From Thiotrichales bacterium 19S9-11 (GTDB lineage: Bacteria > Pseudomonadota > Gammaproteobacteria > Francisellales > Francisellaceae), in the NCBI GenBank assembly GCA_021713395.1, contig JAKJJT010000004.1, forward strand, positions 1 through 64,000: 64,000 nucleotides of DNA, in the 5' to 3' direction. A model generated the notes under the pieces. The model did no database searches. It worked only from the letters and a program-made list of their open reading frames with translations, and was not told where the DNA came from. The position numbers and the translations under genes were made by a program. Shown here piece by piece: positions 63,720 to 64,000 of the stretch; position 1 is the first letter of the stretch; each line of letters opens with the position of its first letter.

Positions 63720-64000
63720 AAGATAAGTCATTATTAGAGGTTATTCATGGTTCAGTTAAGAGTATGCATGAGTTAGGTATTGTTGATGGCCAGACAATGC
63801 ACCAATTTGATGAGTCATGCCTAACAAAAATAGAAAAACTATCTCCAGAAGAAATTAAGGCGATGAGATTAAAAAACAAAGTTAGCCAAGCAGTTTTTGC
63901 TAAATTACTTAATGCAAGTAGCTCAACTGTGCAAAAATGGGAGACGGGTGAAAAAAAACCAACAGGAATTTCATTAAAGCTTTTAAACTTAGTTAAGTAT
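63716..64000 (+). CDS. XRE-family HTH antitoxin, cut by window end
   Basis: The visible 95 codons have a short N-terminal lead (LEVIHGSVKSMHELGIV) and a Cro/C1-type helix-turn-helix (about residues 45-95: LKNKVSQAVFAKLLNASSST, VQKWETGEKKPTG). This is the NadS/HigA type that follows PF06296 toxins. The frame is still open at 64000 and should end within a few codons, as relatives are about 95-105 residues. It likely binds the dyad at 63295-63307. Confidence 0.85.
   Translation, partial: MKDKSLLEVIHGSVKSMHELGIVDGQTMHQFDESCLTKIEKLSPEEIKAMRLKNKVSQAVFAKLLNASSSTVQKWETGEKKPTGISLKLLNLVKY

Overview
The window is AT-rich (roughly one third G+C by eye) and densely packed. Its core genes are gammaproteobacterial: tolQRAB-pal-cpoB, kdsA-eno-ftsB-ispD, recA-recX-ruvB, mraY-murD-ftsW, aas, rdgB, nudE, and a long AsmA/YhdP-like protein. 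Several proteins look like host-interaction factors: a Fic-ankyrin protein, two phosphatase-like EEP proteins, an Sel1-repeat protein and a periplasmic SodC. Base composition, gene order and these proteins suggest a host-associated gammaproteobacterium of the Francisella/Piscirickettsia/Legionella sort. That placement is inference and no species is claimed.

Positions 1-9.5 kb are an accessory region. It starts with a partial DUF1275 membrane protein and a globin-EAL-CZB c-di-GMP phosphodiesterase. These are followed by an IS6-family insertion sequence, a two-TM protein of unknown function, a serine recombinase with a candidate binding site, an Abi_2-like stub, an Mrr-like nuclease, a structured intergenic stretch, and a membrane protein with a repeat-like ectodomain. 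An IS3 transposase remnant, a SnoaL-like protein, a small unknown protein and a HEPN-like remnant complete it. It ends exactly at the 3' end of a tRNA-Arg(CCT) gene, a classic island attachment site. Just beyond the tRNA is a DUF1778/GNAT toxin-antitoxin operon with a clear promoter and palindromic operator.

Positions 10.5-36.1 kb are mostly core: engB, an FAD monooxygenase, glyS, recA-recX-ruvB-YiiX-like hydrolase, an alpha/beta hydrolase, the Fic-ankyrin gene, the Tol-Pal operon, a nitrilase, rimO, a BCCT transporter, a MATE exporter, an outer-membrane barrel, a SpoIIAA-like protein, an AGCS symporter, sodC, purM-purN and rsmE. Positions 36.4-49.8 kb hold an unknown effector-like gene, an MFS transporter, a MazEF-like pair, kdsA-eno-ftsB-ispD, a small unknown gene, pyrE, a DAHP synthase, ftsW-murD-mraY and a DedA protein.

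Positions 49.8-52.9 kb form a second accessory patch: a 451-bp MITE-like element with 32-bp perfect terminal inverted repeats, then two tandem paralogous EEP-fold proteins carrying the GDxNxR motif of inositol polyphosphate 5-phosphatases. From 53 kb the window returns to core functions (Sel1 protein-ung, aas with an apparently inactive acyltransferase half, YhhN, rdgB, nudE, AsmA-like protein, PACE efflux protein). It closes with a secreted unknown and a RelE/HTH toxin-antitoxin pair cut by the window edge. No CRISPR array, rRNA, integrase gene or complete prophage was seen.
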